Assembly: GCF_014645815.1 (NCBI RefSeq) | Contig: NZ_BMML01000005.1 | Coordinates: forward strand, 248,001-312,000 | DNA length: 64,000 nt | DNA from: Streptomyces fuscichromogenes | GTDB taxonomy: Bacteria; Actinomycetota; Actinomycetes; Streptomycetales; Streptomycetaceae | Reading direction: 5' to 3' | Part shown: piece by piece, positions 14,988-23,539 of the stretch | Position numbering within the stretch: position 1 is the stretch's first letter | Layout of the letters: every line of letters starts with the position of its first letter | The notes under the pieces: generated by a model | The model's input: the letters and a program-made list of their open reading frames with translations, nothing else | Database searches by the model: none | What the model was told of the DNA's origin: nothing | Made by a program: the position numbers and the translations under genes

Positions 14988-15782
14988 GTGAGCGGAGCCA
15001 CGGGCGCCGGATCGGCCGGTACCTCGACGGGTACGGAGGCGGACGGCGGCGGCCGTGGCTCCGCCGCGTCCGACGGGGGCGGTGCGGCGCCGCAGCAGGC
15101 GGACACGCACACGACCCAGCTGAAGGCGATCAAGGCGCCCGTGAAGGCGCCTGTGCCGGACGCACAGGGATCGCAGGGGGGATCTGTGACCGACACCCGA
15201 CGACCGGCCGGGGCGGGCGACCGGCCGGCGCCCGCGCAGCCGCCGCAGCAGGGGGCTTCCCCGCTGCCCGGGGAACGGCGGGCCGAGCAGCCCACCGAGC
15301 CCTACCACCCGCCGCAGGCCTACCCGGCGGCACCGGCCGCACCGGCCGCCCAGGCGCCCTCGGGAGCCGTACGACGGCCGCGCGGCGGTGCCCCCGCGCG
15401 CACCGCCCCGCGCACCCGTAAGGCCCGGCTGCGGGTCGCCAAGGCCGACCCCTGGTCGGTGATGAAGGTCAGCTTCCTGCTCTCCATCGCGCTGGGCATC
15501 TGCTCGGTCGTGGCGGCGGCGGTGCTGTGGATGGTCCTGGACGCGATGGGCGTGTTCTCGACGGTCGGCGGCACCATCTCGGAGGCGACCGGTTCCAACG
15601 AGTCGAACGGCTTCGATCTCCAGTCGTTCCTCTCCCTGCCGCACGTCCTGACGTTCACTGCGGTCATCGCGGTCATCGACGTCGTCCTCGCGACGGCGCT
15701 GGCAACCCTCGGCGCGTTCATCTACAACCTCTCCGCGGGCTTCGTCGGCGGCATCGAGCTGACCTTGGCCGAGGACGAGTAA
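14988..15782 (+). CDS. DUF3566 transmembrane protein
   Basis: 264 residues from GTG 14988, preceded by GAGGAGAG. The first 145 residues are a disordered Ala/Pro/Gly/Arg tail. The DUF3566 domain (about 150-262) has KADPWSVMKVSFLLSIALGICSVVAAAVLWMVL as the first membrane helix and a second helix (TAVIAVIDVVLATALATLGAFIYNLSAGFVGGIELTL). This family follows gyrA in most Actinobacteria; the function is unknown, although a mycobacterial neighbour at this locus has been linked to cell division. It is probably in the gyrBA transcript (19 bp gap). Confidence 0.85.
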   Translation: MSGATGAGSAGTSTGTEADGGGRGSAASDGGGAAPQQADTHTTQLKAIKAPVKAPVPDAQGSQGGSVTDTRRPAGAGDRPAPAQPPQQGASPLPGERRAEQPTEPYHPPQAYPAAPAAPAAQAPSGAVRRPRGGAPARTAPRTRKARLRVAKADPWSVMKVSFLLSIALGICSVVAAAVLWMVLDAMGVFSTVGGTISEATGSNESNGFDLQSFLSLPHVLTFTAVIAVIDVVLATALATLGAFIYNLSAGFVGGIELTLAEDE

Positions 15783-15824
15783 CCGGAGTTCAAACCTCTC
15801 CTGACGCTCCCCCGACAACCGATT

Positions 15825-15853
15825 TTGGGACTGCCCCGGTCGTGCGCTAATCT
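15825..15853 (+). promoter_or_regulatory. Candidate tRNA-Ile promoter
   Basis: TTGGGA (15825-15830), a 17-bp spacer and TAATCT (15848-15853), about 40 bp before the tRNA. A plausible housekeeping sigma-factor promoter by spacing and sequence only. Confidence 0.45.
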
Positions 15854-15893
15854 TCAGGAGTCAGCGCGCGGGACACACACCGCAGAGCGCGGC

Positions 15894-15970
15894 GGGGCTA
15901 TAGCTCAGTTGGTTAGAGCGCATCCCTGATAAGGATGAGGCCACAGGTTCAAATCCTGTTAGCCCCACCA
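15894..15970 (+). tRNA. tRNA-Ile (GAT)
   Basis: Cloverleaf with acceptor arms GGGGCTA/TAGCCCC, D-arm GCTC/GAGC, anticodon GAT at 15928-15930 in loop CTGATAA, and T-arm ACAGG/CCTGT around TTCAAAT. The discriminator A is 15967 and a CCA end is encoded (15968-15970), unlike the two other tRNAs in this window. Confidence 0.97.
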
Positions 15971-15974
15971 GCAT

Positions 15975-16008
15975 GAAGACCCCCGGTCCGGATGGATCGG
16001 GGGTCTTC
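15975..16008 (+). terminator. Terminator after tRNA-Ile
   Basis: An 11-bp perfect stem, GAAGACCCCCG paired with CGGGGGTCTTC, starting 5 bp after the CCA end. There is no T-run, as is common in high-GC genomes. Confidence 0.7.
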
Positions 16009-16044
16009 GGCGTTCATGGGGTGTGGTTCCCGTTCGAGGGCATG

Positions 16045-16090
16045 AAAAGGCCCGATCGCTGGCGACGGGGGATGCACCAGCGACCGGGCT
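16045..16090 (-). terminator. Terminator for the WD40/STAND gene
   Basis: The arms GCCCGATCGCTGG (16050-16062) and CCAGCGACCGGGC (16077-16089) pair with one mismatch; on the minus strand the hairpin is followed by TTTT. It faces the minus-strand gene ending at 16195. Confidence 0.65.
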
Positions 16091-16194
16091 GCGGCCAGCC
16101 TAACAAGGTGGCCTGTGCGGTGGGAGTCAACTTCTCAGCCGTCGTGAGCAGTTGTGATCGGGATCACTCAGATGCGGTCATCGGTGGGGGTGGA

Positions 16195-19100
16195 TCAGGT
16201 GTCGCAGGGCGGGTCGTAGGTGAGGCGGGGGAGGTACTCGCGCCACCTGGCGGGCGTCAGGACGTTGCGGGTGACCGAGCAGATGCGGGTGACCGCGCGG
16301 TCGACGTCCAGGCTCCAGAGCCGGACCGTGTCGGCGCCGCTGGAGACGCCCAGCATGTTGCTCCGCGGGCTGAAGGAGAGGAAGTTGCCCGTCTTGGCGT
16401 TGGGGCTCATGGACTGGCCGATGGGGTGGGCCGAGGCCGGGGACGACACGTTCCAGAGGCGGACCGTGTTGTCGTTGCCGCCGCTGGCCAGGGTTCCGCC
16501 GTTCCGGCTGAAGGTCAGGGAGACGACGGCCTCGGTGTGACCGGTGAGGACCCCGCCGAGCAGGGTCGCGTGCGCGGGATCGGAGACGTTCCACAGCCGG
16601 ACCGTGTCGTCGTCGCTGCCGCTGGCCAGGGTATGTCCGTCGGGACTGTAGGCGAGGGTGTTGATGGGGCCCAGATGGCCCTTGAGAGGCTCGCCCAGGG
16701 CCCTGGCGCGGGTCCGGTCGGAGACGTTCCACAGGCGGACCGTGCCGTCCGCGCTGCCGCTGGCCAGGGTTCTGCCGTCCGGGCTGAAGACGAGCGCGTT
16801 GACGTAACCGGTGTGGCCCCTGAGGGGCTCGCCGAGGCGCTCGGGGTGGGCCGGGTCGCTGATGTCCAGGAGCTGGACCGTGCGGTCGTCGTAGTCGGCG
16901 GCCACGGTGCGTCCGTCGGGGCTCAGCGCCAGCGCCTCGGCGCCCGCGTACCGGGTGTTCAGCCGGACCGGCGCGCCGTACTGGGCGGGGTGCGCGGGGT
17001 CGGAGACGTTCCACAACTGCACCCAGTTGACGTTGTTCTCGCCGGTCAGGACGACCAGCGTGCGGCCGTCGCGGGTGAACACCATCGAGCGCAGGTCCCG
17101 CCACCCCGTCCGGAACGGTGTGCCGAGCGCGGTGGGCCGGGCCGGGTCCGTGATGTTCCACAGCCGCATCCTGCTGTCGCCGCCCCCGGTGGCCAGGACG
17201 CGGCCGTCCGGGCTGAACGCCCCCGCGGCGCCGATCATGTCCGAACCCGGGATCGACCACAGCCGTACCTTGCCGTCCCCGCTGCCGGTGGCGAGGGTGT
17301 GTCCGTCGGGACTCCAGCCGACGGCGTACATCTCGCCGCTGCTGCCCGCGAGCGGCTCGCCCACCTGGGAGGGGAAGGCCGGGTTGTCGACGTTCCACAG
17401 GCTGGCCGTGGAGTCCGCGCTGCCCGCGGCGAGCATGGAACCGTCGGGGCTGAAGGCCACCGACCAGACGGGCCCGGTATGGCCGGTGAGCGGCCCGCCG
17501 AGGGCCTTGGCGTGTGCCCGGTCCGCGACGTCCCACAGCCGTACGGTGTCGTCCGAGCTGCCGCTCGCGAGGGTACGGCCGTCCGGGCTGAAGGCCACCG
17601 AGTGCACGGTCCCGGTGTGGCCGGTCAGCTGAGCACCGATACGCTCGGGGCGCCGGGGGTCGGAGACGTCGTACAGGAGGATCGAGCTGTCGTCGCTGCC
17701 GGCCGCGAGGGTGCGGCCGTCGGGGCTGAACGCGATGGAGCGCACGGCCCCGGAGTGGCCGTTGAGGGTGCCCAGCGAAGCGGGGTGGCGCGGGTCGTGC
17801 ACGTCCCACAGCCGGACGGTGCGGTCCTCGTCGGCGGTGGCCAGGGTACGGCCGTCCGGGCTGAAGGCGACCAGGTAGACGGTGCCGTCGTGGCCGGTCA
17901 GCGGGGAGCCCAGGGAGGTGGGGTGCCGCGGGTCGGAGACGTCCCACAGGCGTACGGTGCCGTCGTCGCCGGCGCTGGCCAGCGTCCTGCCGTCCGGGCT
18001 GAAGACCGCGCTGGAGACCCAGCTCGTGTGGCCGGGCAGGGGCTTGCCCAGGGCCTTCGGCCGGGTCGGGTCGCTGACGTCCCACAGCCGGACCGTGCGG
18101 TCGTAGGAGGCGGTGGCCAGGACCTTGCCGTCGGGGCTGAAGGTGGTGAGGTAGACGGCGCCGGTGTGACCGAGCAGCGGGGTGGCCAGCGGGGCGTTGA
18201 CGATCGATATCAGACGGTTGTTGGAGCCCTCGTCGTCCGGACGCAGACCGTGGGCCACCAGGTCGAGCTGGGCGGACAGCGACGGGTCCGAGTACTGGAA
18301 ACGGTCCGCCTCCGCGACCACCTGCTCGAACACCGCGTCGTCCCGCTGCTGCCGGGCGATCACGGCGGAGCCGGCGGCCAGTACCGCGAGCACGACCAGC
18401 GCCGACACGGCGGCCCGGCTGAGCCACACCGTGCGCCGGCGCAGCCGTACCGAGGCCGCCAGGAACTCCACCGCGCTACGGGTCAGGAAGGTGTCACCGG
18501 CCGACTTCGTCCAGGTGTGGGCCTGTTCGAGCCGTGAACCGCGGTAGAGCAGCGCGGAGTCGTGGCCCGACTCGTCCCAGGCCCGGCCGTCCTCTTCCAG
18601 GCGCTGGCGCAGCAGATTGCCGTTGCGGTCCTCGTCGAGCCACTCGCGCAGCCGGGGCCAGGCATGCAGCAGCGCCTCGTGGGTGATCTCCACGGTGTCG
18701 GCGTCCAGGGTCACCAGGCGGGCCCGGACCAGGGCTTCGAGGGACTCCTCCGTCTTGTTCGGGTCGCTGGACTCCGCGGCCAACTGGCGCCGGGTACCGC
18801 GTCTGCGGGTCGCCTGGGTGTCCTCGCCGAGCCGTACCAGGCGGAGCAGCAGCAGCCGCGCGGCGGTGCGGGCGGCCGGGTCCAGGCTGGACCAGGCGCG
18901 CTCGGCGGTCGCGGCGACCGCGCCCTGGATGCCGCCGGCGGCCCGGTATCCGGCCAGGGTCAGCCGGCCCCCCTTGCGGCGCTGCCAAGTGGCGAGCAGG
19001 GCATGGGAGAGGAGCGGGAGGACACCGGCGTCATGGGCGCCCCGAGGGCCGTCCGCGCTCACCTCCCGGACGATCAGCTCGGCGAGGCCGGGTTCCAGCT

Positions 19101-20268
19101 CCAGCCCCACCGCCTTCGCCGGGGAGGTCACGGCCTCACGCAGCTCTGCGGTGGTCAGCGGGCCGAGCACCATGTGCCGGTGCTGGAGCGCGTCGGCCAG
19201 CTCGGGGTAGCCGAGGCACTGTTCGTAGAAGTCGGCGCGGATACCGAGGACGACCAGGGCGGGGGCCGGTTCGCCGGTGGCGGAGGGGGTGCTGGCCGCG
19301 TGCAGGAGCTGGACGAAGGTGTGCCGGTCCGCCTCGTCGGTGCAGAGGGTGAAGGTCTCCTCGAACTGGTCGACGATCACGACAGGGCGGACCGGACCGG
19401 GGTCTGAAGGCTGCCATGTTTCACGTGAAACACCGACTGCCGTCCTGGCCACGGTCGGCACAGGCTCGGCTTCGCGTCGGGTCCAGGTCCTGATCGCCTT
19501 GCGTACGGCGTCCGGGGCGTCCGTCAGTCGGGGCAGGTCGGCCAGCTCCGGTATTCGACGGGTGAGCTCCTTCACCGGGTCGGCACCCGGGACGAGTTGG
19601 AGGATGTGATGCGGGTGGCCCTCCTCGTCGGCCAGGGCGCCGTTCTGCAATGCGGTGACCAGGCCGGCGTTCAGCAGTGAGGACTTTCCCGCCCCCGAGG
19701 CGCCGACCAGCATCACCAGACCGCCCCCCGTCTCCGCGGAACGGAGCTGGGCGACGAGCGCATCGGTGCTGCGTTCCCGGCCGAAGAACCAGCGGGCGTC
19801 TTCAAGGCGGTAGGAGGCCAGCCCCCGGTAGGGGCAGACGCTGTCGACCGGTGGTGGCTGTTCCGTCTCCTCGGCAGCCTCCGGCGCGGGCAGCTCGCCG
19901 ACCGGGTCGGCCACGGCCCGCTCCCACAGCTTCTGCCACTGGGTCATGTCGTAGAGCCCGCCGGACACCGGCACCGGCTGGGCGCGGCGCGCCTGCGGGA
20001 TCAGGACCTGGAGGACGGCGGAGAGGGCGACGAACTGGGCGGGTACGTTCTTGGCCCGGCGCCAGTCGCTGATCCGCTGGGCGGAGACCCGTACGGGGCG
20101 GCCTCGCTCGTCGACGCGATGCAGGCGGTCGACCGCTTCGGCGACCCGTTTGAGCGGAGGATTACCGGCCTCCCTGTACAGCAGCGCGAGGCGTTCCGCG
20201 AAGGCTGTGCGTGCCCCTGCATCGGGACCCAAGGCTCTCCACCCCTTACTTCCTCCGCTGCCGGACAT
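16195..20268 (-). CDS. HTH / STAND NTPase (nSTAND1-like) / WD40 repeat protein
   Basis: 1357 residues from ATG 20268. Order: an N-terminal region with a Cro/XRE-like helix-turn-helix (about 15-95, RVAEAVDRLHRV then VSAQRISDWRRAKNVPAQF); a P-loop NTPase (about 145-600) starting CPYRGLASYRLEDARWFFGRE, with Walker A GASGAGKSS (189-197) and Walker B VVIVDQFEE (296-304); one membrane helix near 610-635; then about 14 WD40 blades (about 690-1340) with FSPDGRTLA and DTVRLWDV repeats. This is STAND signal-transduction architecture, where a sensor array controls an oligomerising NTPase. The ligand and output are unknown. The gene stands alone, convergent with tRNA-Ile, and contains a perfect parS site at 19418-19431. 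Confidence 0.88.
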   Translation of the reverse strand: MSGSGGSKGWRALGPDAGARTAFAERLALLYREAGNPPLKRVAEAVDRLHRVDERGRPVRVSAQRISDWRRAKNVPAQFVALSAVLQVLIPQARRAQPVPVSGGLYDMTQWQKLWERAVADPVGELPAPEAAEETEQPPPVDSVCPYRGLASYRLEDARWFFGRERSTDALVAQLRSAETGGGLVMLVGASGAGKSSLLNAGLVTALQNGALADEEGHPHHILQLVPGADPVKELTRRIPELADLPRLTDAPDAVRKAIRTWTRREAEPVPTVARTAVGVSRETWQPSDPGPVRPVVIVDQFEETFTLCTDEADRHTFVQLLHAASTPSATGEPAPALVVLGIRADFYEQCLGYPELADALQHRHMVLGPLTTAELREAVTSPAKAVGLELEPGLAELIVREVSADGPRGAHDAGVLPLLSHALLATWQRRKGGRLTLAGYRAAGGIQGAVAATAERAWSSLDPAARTAARLLLLRLVRLGEDTQATRRRGTRRQLAAESSDPNKTEESLEALVRARLVTLDADTVEITHEALLHAWPRLREWLDEDRNGNLLRQRLEEDGRAWDESGHDSALLYRGSRLEQAHTWTKSAGDTFLTRSAVEFLAASVRLRRRTVWLSRAAVSALVVLAVLAAGSAVIARQQRDDAVFEQVVAEADRFQYSDPSLSAQLDLVAHGLRPDDEGSNNRLISIVNAPLATPLLGHTGAVYLTTFSPDGKVLATASYDRTVRLWDVSDPTRPKALGKPLPGHTSWVSSAVFSPDGRTLASAGDDGTVRLWDVSDPRHPTSLGSPLTGHDGTVYLVAFSPDGRTLATADEDRTVRLWDVHDPRHPASLGTLNGHSGAVRSIAFSPDGRTLAAGSDDSSILLYDVSDPRRPERIGAQLTGHTGTVHSVAFSPDGRTLASGSSDDTVRLWDVADRAHAKALGGPLTGHTGPVWSVAFSPDGSMLAAGSADSTASLWNVDNPAFPSQVGEPLAGSSGEMYAVGWSPDGHTLATGSGDGKVRLWSIPGSDMIGAAGAFSPDGRVLATGGGDSRMRLWNITDPARPTALGTPFRTGWRDLRSMVFTRDGRTLVVLTGENNVNWVQLWNVSDPAHPAQYGAPVRLNTRYAGAEALALSPDGRTVAADYDDRTVQLLDISDPAHPERLGEPLRGHTGYVNALVFSPDGRTLASGSADGTVRLWNVSDRTRARALGEPLKGHLGPINTLAYSPDGHTLASGSDDDTVRLWNVSDPAHATLLGGVLTGHTEAVVSLTFSRNGGTLASGGNDNTVRLWNVSSPASAHPIGQSMSPNAKTGNFLSFSPRSNMLGVSSGADTVRLWSLDVDRAVTRICSVTRNVLTPARWREYLPRLTYDPPCDT
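19418..19431. other. parS: parS centromere site
   Basis: GTTTCACGTGAAAC, a perfect match to the Streptomyces ParB-binding palindrome, inside the STAND/WD40 coding sequence, where it encodes VSRET. ParB binding near oriC drives chromosome segregation. Confidence 0.92.
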
Positions 20269-20613
20269 CCGGACCGGAAAACTCACTTTATACGGCTGAC
20301 CTGCGACGAAGCCCTGGACCGGGCGTCCCGCCCTCCTCATACGGGCTCCTTGACTGGCAGGATTTCGTCGCAGCAACGCGGTGATCGGGTGTCGCCCCGA
20401 CCGGCCGACCAGCTCAGCAATCGCAGAGACAGCTCACGGCACCGCACGTTCTCGGTCACCTTCGACCGGCGTCCCTTTGCCGGAGTGGCCGTACGACATG
20501 AGCTGCTTCCGCGCACTGGGCAGGCCTCCGGCCTCGGTGCGCGGTCCGATACCACCCGCGCCGTTCGGCACCGGTCCCCACGTGGGGAGGGACCAGTGCC
20601 GAACGGCACGGGT
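20269..20613. other. 345-bp spacer upstream of the STAND/WD40 gene
   Basis: No supported gene. The right part holds the 20561-20606 hairpin. The left part presumably contains the STAND gene promoter, but I recognise no -10/-35 pair or operator. Confidence 0.5.
20561..20606 (-). terminator. Hairpin terminator of the 20614 gene
   Basis: A long stem: CCGTTCGGCAC pairs with GTGCCGAACGG, then after one mismatch GGTCCC pairs with GGGACC, closing a short CACGTGGG-containing loop. It begins 8 bp past the minus-strand stop. There is no T-run. Confidence 0.65.
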
Positions 20614-21114
20614 TCACGTCCAGCCCGCGGTGCGCGCCGCCTCGACCGCGCGTTCTTCCGTGTCGTCGGCCTTCGCGTTCAGCGCCGTGTCCTGTCCCGC
20701 CGCCGTGCCGCCGGCCGCCCTCGCGGCCGCCTGGGACGCTGCGAGGGCGGCGCGCAGGGCCGCCGTTGTCCTGGCACGGTCGTCCGGGAAGTCGGCCGCC
20801 TGCGCGACTATCTGGGTGGCCACCTGGGCGGCCAGCGCCGCGGTGGCGGCGGCGTTACGGGCGCAGCGGGCGTCCGCCGCCGGGTCGGGTGCGGTGTCGG
20901 CCAGGGCGGCAAGTGACTGGGCCGACAGCCGAAGCGCGTTCGCGGCCCGGCCCATCGGGCTCGTCGGCACGGTCTGCGCTGCTTCGGGGGCGATCCCCGC
21001 GTGACGGCAGGCGGCGACCGCGCGCTCGTAGGCGCTGTGGGCGCGGGCCGCGTGCAGCTTTCTCAGGGTGCCCGCGGAGGGGGAAGCGTCGGGGGACTTC
21101 GAAAGGTCGGTCAT
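20614..21114 (-). CDS. Hypothetical Ala-rich helical protein
   Basis: 166 residues from ATG 21114, with a strong GGAGG eight bases upstream. The sequence is about one third alanine and looks wholly helical, with motifs such as RKLHAARAHSAYERAVAACRHAG and ANALRLSAQSLAALADTAP. It has no signal peptide or membrane segment and no domain I recognise. The strong ribosome-binding site and dedicated 3' hairpin support a real gene. A copy of the dispersed intergenic repeat lies between it and the DoxX gene upstream. Confidence 0.65.
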   Translation of the reverse strand: MTDLSKSPDASPSAGTLRKLHAARAHSAYERAVAACRHAGIAPEAAQTVPTSPMGRAANALRLSAQSLAALADTAPDPAADARCARNAAATAALAAQVATQIVAQAADFPDDRARTTAALRAALAASQAAARAAGGTAAGQDTALNAKADDTEERAVEAARTAGWT

Positions 21115-21153
21115 GTGGCTTTGCCTCCTCGGTGGGAGTGCCGTGCTGCGGTG

Positions 21154-21215
21154 GTGGGTCGCTGCGGGTGCGTGGGGGCTGGTCGCACAGTTCCCCGCGC
21201 CCCCAGAGCGGCGCC
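21154..21215 (+). repeat. Dispersed Streptomyces intergenic repeat, copy 2
   Basis: GTGGGTCGC, GCGGG and GGGGGCTGGTCGCACAGTTC then CCCGCGCCC, the same order as copy 1 at 5089. It lies 3' of the minus-strand DoxX gene. Confidence 0.75.
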
Positions 21216-21262
21216 TGCGCCCCCGGAGCGGCGGCTGCGCCGCCGATCAGAGGGCACCTCGG

Positions 21263-21712
21263 CTAGCCGAACAGGCCCAGTGCCGCGTCCACCGACCAGC
21301 TCTGCCAGCTCATCGCGAACAGGCCGACCGCCGAGATCAGGGCCATCATCAGGTTCTGCCCCTGTTCCGCCCAGTCGTGGATCATGAGGACCAGGTAGAC
21401 CAGGTTGAGCAGGAACCCGGCCACCAGCGCGATCGGGGTGAGGAAGCCGGAGACCAGGCCGAGGCCCAGGGCGAGCTCCGCGTACGCCACGACGTAGGCC
21501 ATCAGCCGGGGGCGGGGTGCCACCACGGTGTCGAAGCCCCGCCGGACCACCGGCCAGCGATGCTTCTCCGCGACACCGGCCGCCCACCGGATGCCCCCGC
21601 CGCCGAACCACTGCTTCTTGTCCTTGTGCCGCCAGCTCTCCAGCCACCACAGACCGAGTCCGATGCGGAGCACCGCGAACCATTCGGCACCGCTCAGCAA
21701 GGCTGATCGCAT
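21263..21712 (-). CDS. DoxX-family membrane protein
   Basis: 149 residues from ATG 21712, chosen for its GGGGAGGGT ribosome-binding site; the open frame extends 72 bp upstream but through the operator at 21743. It has the DoxX four-helix pattern: helix 1 (LRIGLGLWWLESWR), a loop with KHRWPVVRRGFDTVVAPRP, helix 2 (LMAYVVAYAELALGLGLVSGFL), helix 3 (ALVAGFLLNLVYLVLMI) and helix 4 (LMMALISAVGLFAM). DoxX proteins are small quinone/redox-associated membrane proteins of unclear role. The start is 31 bp from a TetR-type palindrome also found before the amidohydrolase and acyl-CoA dehydrogenase genes. Confidence 0.85.
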   Translation of the reverse strand: MRSALLSGAEWFAVLRIGLGLWWLESWRHKDKKQWFGGGGIRWAAGVAEKHRWPVVRRGFDTVVAPRPRLMAYVVAYAELALGLGLVSGFLTPIALVAGFLLNLVYLVLMIHDWAEQGQNLMMALISAVGLFAMSWQSWSVDAALGLFG

Positions 21713-21742
21713 CCCGCACCCTCCCCGGATTCCCGAACACAC

Positions 21743-21757
21743 CTGACGGACCGTCAG
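21743..21757. promoter_or_regulatory. TetR-type operator upstream of DoxX
   Basis: CTGACGGACCGTCAG, a perfect odd-centred palindrome 31 bp before the DoxX start. The same core occurs at 22025-22047 and 53263-53275. Confidence 0.7.
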
Positions 21758-22024
21758 TTCAGCGGAAGGCGGCACGCGTCGCAAGAGGGTGGGGGGAGTG
21801 AACTCCGAGCGGCCCAGGGGAATCCCTGGAGCTCCGGGGAGCGCCGGGGAGCGCCGGGCGGCTCCGGGCGGCTCTGAGGGAGCGCGGAGGTTCTCGGTGG
21901 GGGCGCGTGCGGGGAGGTGGGGCGGGGTCGCGCATCGAGGGAGGGGCGGGTGGTGCGGGTGGTGTGCGCGGTGCGGTGGGCCTTGCTGGTGCAGGCTCCT
22001 GGGCCTAGCCTGAATGCCGACGGC

Positions 22025-22047
22025 TTATCTGATGGACCGTCAGATAA
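22025..22047. promoter_or_regulatory. TetR-type operator upstream of the amidohydrolase
   Basis: A 23-bp palindrome centred on A22036 with one mismatch pair. The left arm is TTATCTGATGG and the right arm CCGTCAGATAA. It ends 33 bp before the gene start and is the best-extended member of the three-site family. Confidence 0.75.
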
Positions 22048-22079
22048 ATTCGGAACTCCGCAGGCAGCAGGGGGTAGGC

Positions 22080-23291
22080 ATGGCAGAGAACGCGACCGGT
22101 ACCCAGGATCTGCCGAGGGTGATCAGCGTGGACGACCACGTGATCGAGCCCGCGCACCTCTTCGAGCGGTGGCTGCCGGCCAAGTACCGCGACAAGGGGC
22201 CCAAGCCCTTCACGGCCGGCATCGGTGAACTCGCCTACGTCGGCGGCAAGTACCGCTTCACCACCGACCCCGAGGGCCAGACCACCGACTGGTGGGAGTA
22301 CGAGGGCCTGCTCTTCCCGTACAAGCGCATCATCGCGGCCGTCGGCTTCTCCCGGGACGAGATGACCCTCGACGGCATCACCCGGGAACAGATGCGGCGC
22401 GGCTGCTGGGACCCCAAGGCCCGCCTGGAGGACATGGACATGAACCATGTCGAGGCCTCCCTCTGCTTCCCCACCTTCCCGCGCTTCTGCGGGCAGACCT
22501 TCGCCGAGGCCGAGGACAAGGAGGTCGCGCTGGCCTGCGTCCGCGCCTACAACGACTGGATGGTCGAGGAGTGGTGCGGGGACAGCGGCGGCCGGCTGAT
22601 CCCGCTGTGCCTGATCCCGCTCTGGGACATCGACCTGGCCGTCGCCGAGATCCGGCGCAACGCCGAGCGGGGCGTCCGGGCGGTCACCTTCAGCGAGATC
22701 CCCACCTACCTGGGCCTGCCGTCCATCCACTCCGGCTACTGGGACCCGTTCTTCGCGGCCTGCGAGGAGACCGGGACGGTCGTCAACATGCACATCGGCA
22801 GCAGTTCGCAGATGCCGGCCGCCTCCCCGGACGCCCCGCCCGCCGTCCAGGCCTCGCTCAGCTTCAACAACGCCATGGCCTCGATGATGGACTTCCTCTT
22901 CTCCGGGGTCCTGGTGAAGTTCCCCCGGCTGAAACTCGCGTACAGCGAGGGCCAGATGGGCTGGATCCCGTACGCCCTGGAGCGCGCCGACGACGTCTGG
23001 GAGGAGCACCGCGCCTGGGGCGGGGTGAAGGACCTGATCCCGGAGCCGCCCTCGACGTACTACTACCGGCAGATCTTCTGCTGCTTCTTCCGCGACCGGC
23101 ACGGCATCGAGGCGATCGAGACCATCGGAGTGGACAACGCGACGTTCGAGACGGACTACCCGCACGTCGACTCGACCTGGCCGGAGACCAAGCGGGTGGC
23201 CCAGGAGCACGTGGGCGGCCTGGCCCCGGAGATCGCCTACAAGCTGCTGCGCGGCAACGCGATCCGGATGCTGGAGCTGCCCTTCAAGTAG
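22080..23291 (+). CDS. Amidohydrolase-2 family (ACMSD-like) metal-dependent hydrolase/decarboxylase
   Basis: 403 residues from ATG 22080, with AGGGGGT upstream; an earlier frame-compatible start at 22014 would place the operator inside the gene. It has the TIM-barrel amidohydrolase_2 pattern: SVDDHVIEPAHLFERW near the N-terminus (metal site DxHxxEP), LEDMDMNHVEASLCFPTFPRF (about 120-140), HIGSSSQ near residue 240 with the metal histidine, YSEGQMGWIPYALER, and a C-terminal FETDYPHVDSTWPETK with the metal aspartate. Relatives act in aromatic, steroid and polyketide catabolism; the substrate is unknown. A 3Fe-4S ferredoxin gene follows 38 bp downstream. Confidence 0.85.
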   Translation: MAENATGTQDLPRVISVDDHVIEPAHLFERWLPAKYRDKGPKPFTAGIGELAYVGGKYRFTTDPEGQTTDWWEYEGLLFPYKRIIAAVGFSRDEMTLDGITREQMRRGCWDPKARLEDMDMNHVEASLCFPTFPRFCGQTFAEAEDKEVALACVRAYNDWMVEEWCGDSGGRLIPLCLIPLWDIDLAVAEIRRNAERGVRAVTFSEIPTYLGLPSIHSGYWDPFFAACEETGTVVNMHIGSSSQMPAASPDAPPAVQASLSFNNAMASMMDFLFSGVLVKFPRLKLAYSEGQMGWIPYALERADDVWEEHRAWGGVKDLIPEPPSTYYYRQIFCCFFRDRHGIEAIETIGVDNATFETDYPHVDSTWPETKRVAQEHVGGLAPEIAYKLLRGNAIRMLELPFK

Positions 23292-23329
23292 CCGGTTCAG
23301 CGGGCCGCCCGGTGGGCAGGGGACCTTCC

Positions 23330-23536
23330 ATGGAGGTCTCCGTCGATGCCGATGTCTGTTACGGGTCGGGTGAGTGTGCCTTCCGGGCACCCGCTGTGTT
23401 CGGCTTCGAGGACGGGTACGGTTTCGTCCTGCCCGGACGGGAGGCGTCCGGGGACGACGACGAACTGGTCCGGGACATCGCCGAGCGCTGCCCGTCGCAG
23501 GCGATCCGGATCGACGGCCGAAGGGTCACCGACTAG
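23330..23536 (+). CDS. 3Fe-4S ferredoxin (P450-type)
   Basis: 68 residues from ATG 23330. It reads VSVDADVCYGSGECAFRAPAVF, with Cys10 and Cys16 in a CX5C motif, and AERCPSQAI with a third cysteine near residue 54. Three cluster cysteines and the small acidic character fit the [3Fe-4S] ferredoxins that donate electrons to cytochromes P450. No P450 or ferredoxin reductase is within view. It lies between the amidohydrolase (38 bp) and the FkbM methyltransferase (3 bp), so the three probably share a transcript from the operator-controlled promoter. Confidence 0.88.
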   Translation: MEVSVDADVCYGSGECAFRAPAVFGFEDGYGFVLPGREASGDDDELVRDIAERCPSQAIRIDGRRVTD

Positions 23537-23539
23537 CGG

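Larger units (their letters stand above)
21713..22079. other. 367-bp divergent spacer with two operators
   Basis: No gene is seen between the divergent DoxX and amidohydrolase genes. Besides the two palindromes listed separately, 21835-21875 has short direct repeats (GGGGAGCGCC twice, GGGCGGCTC twice). Confidence 0.55.

Noticed and set aside
15894..15970. Integrated-element attachment site at tRNA-Ile
   Set aside because: No duplicated tRNA 3' end and no integrase gene found downstream within the window.
20581..20588. CCACGTGG-like core as another parS
   Set aside because: Only the CACGTG core matches; the GTTT/AAAC flanks are missing and it is the loop of a terminator hairpin.
22014..22079. 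Earlier start for the amidohydrolase
   Set aside because: It would put the 22025-22047 operator inside the coding sequence; ATG 22080 has an AGGGGGT site.
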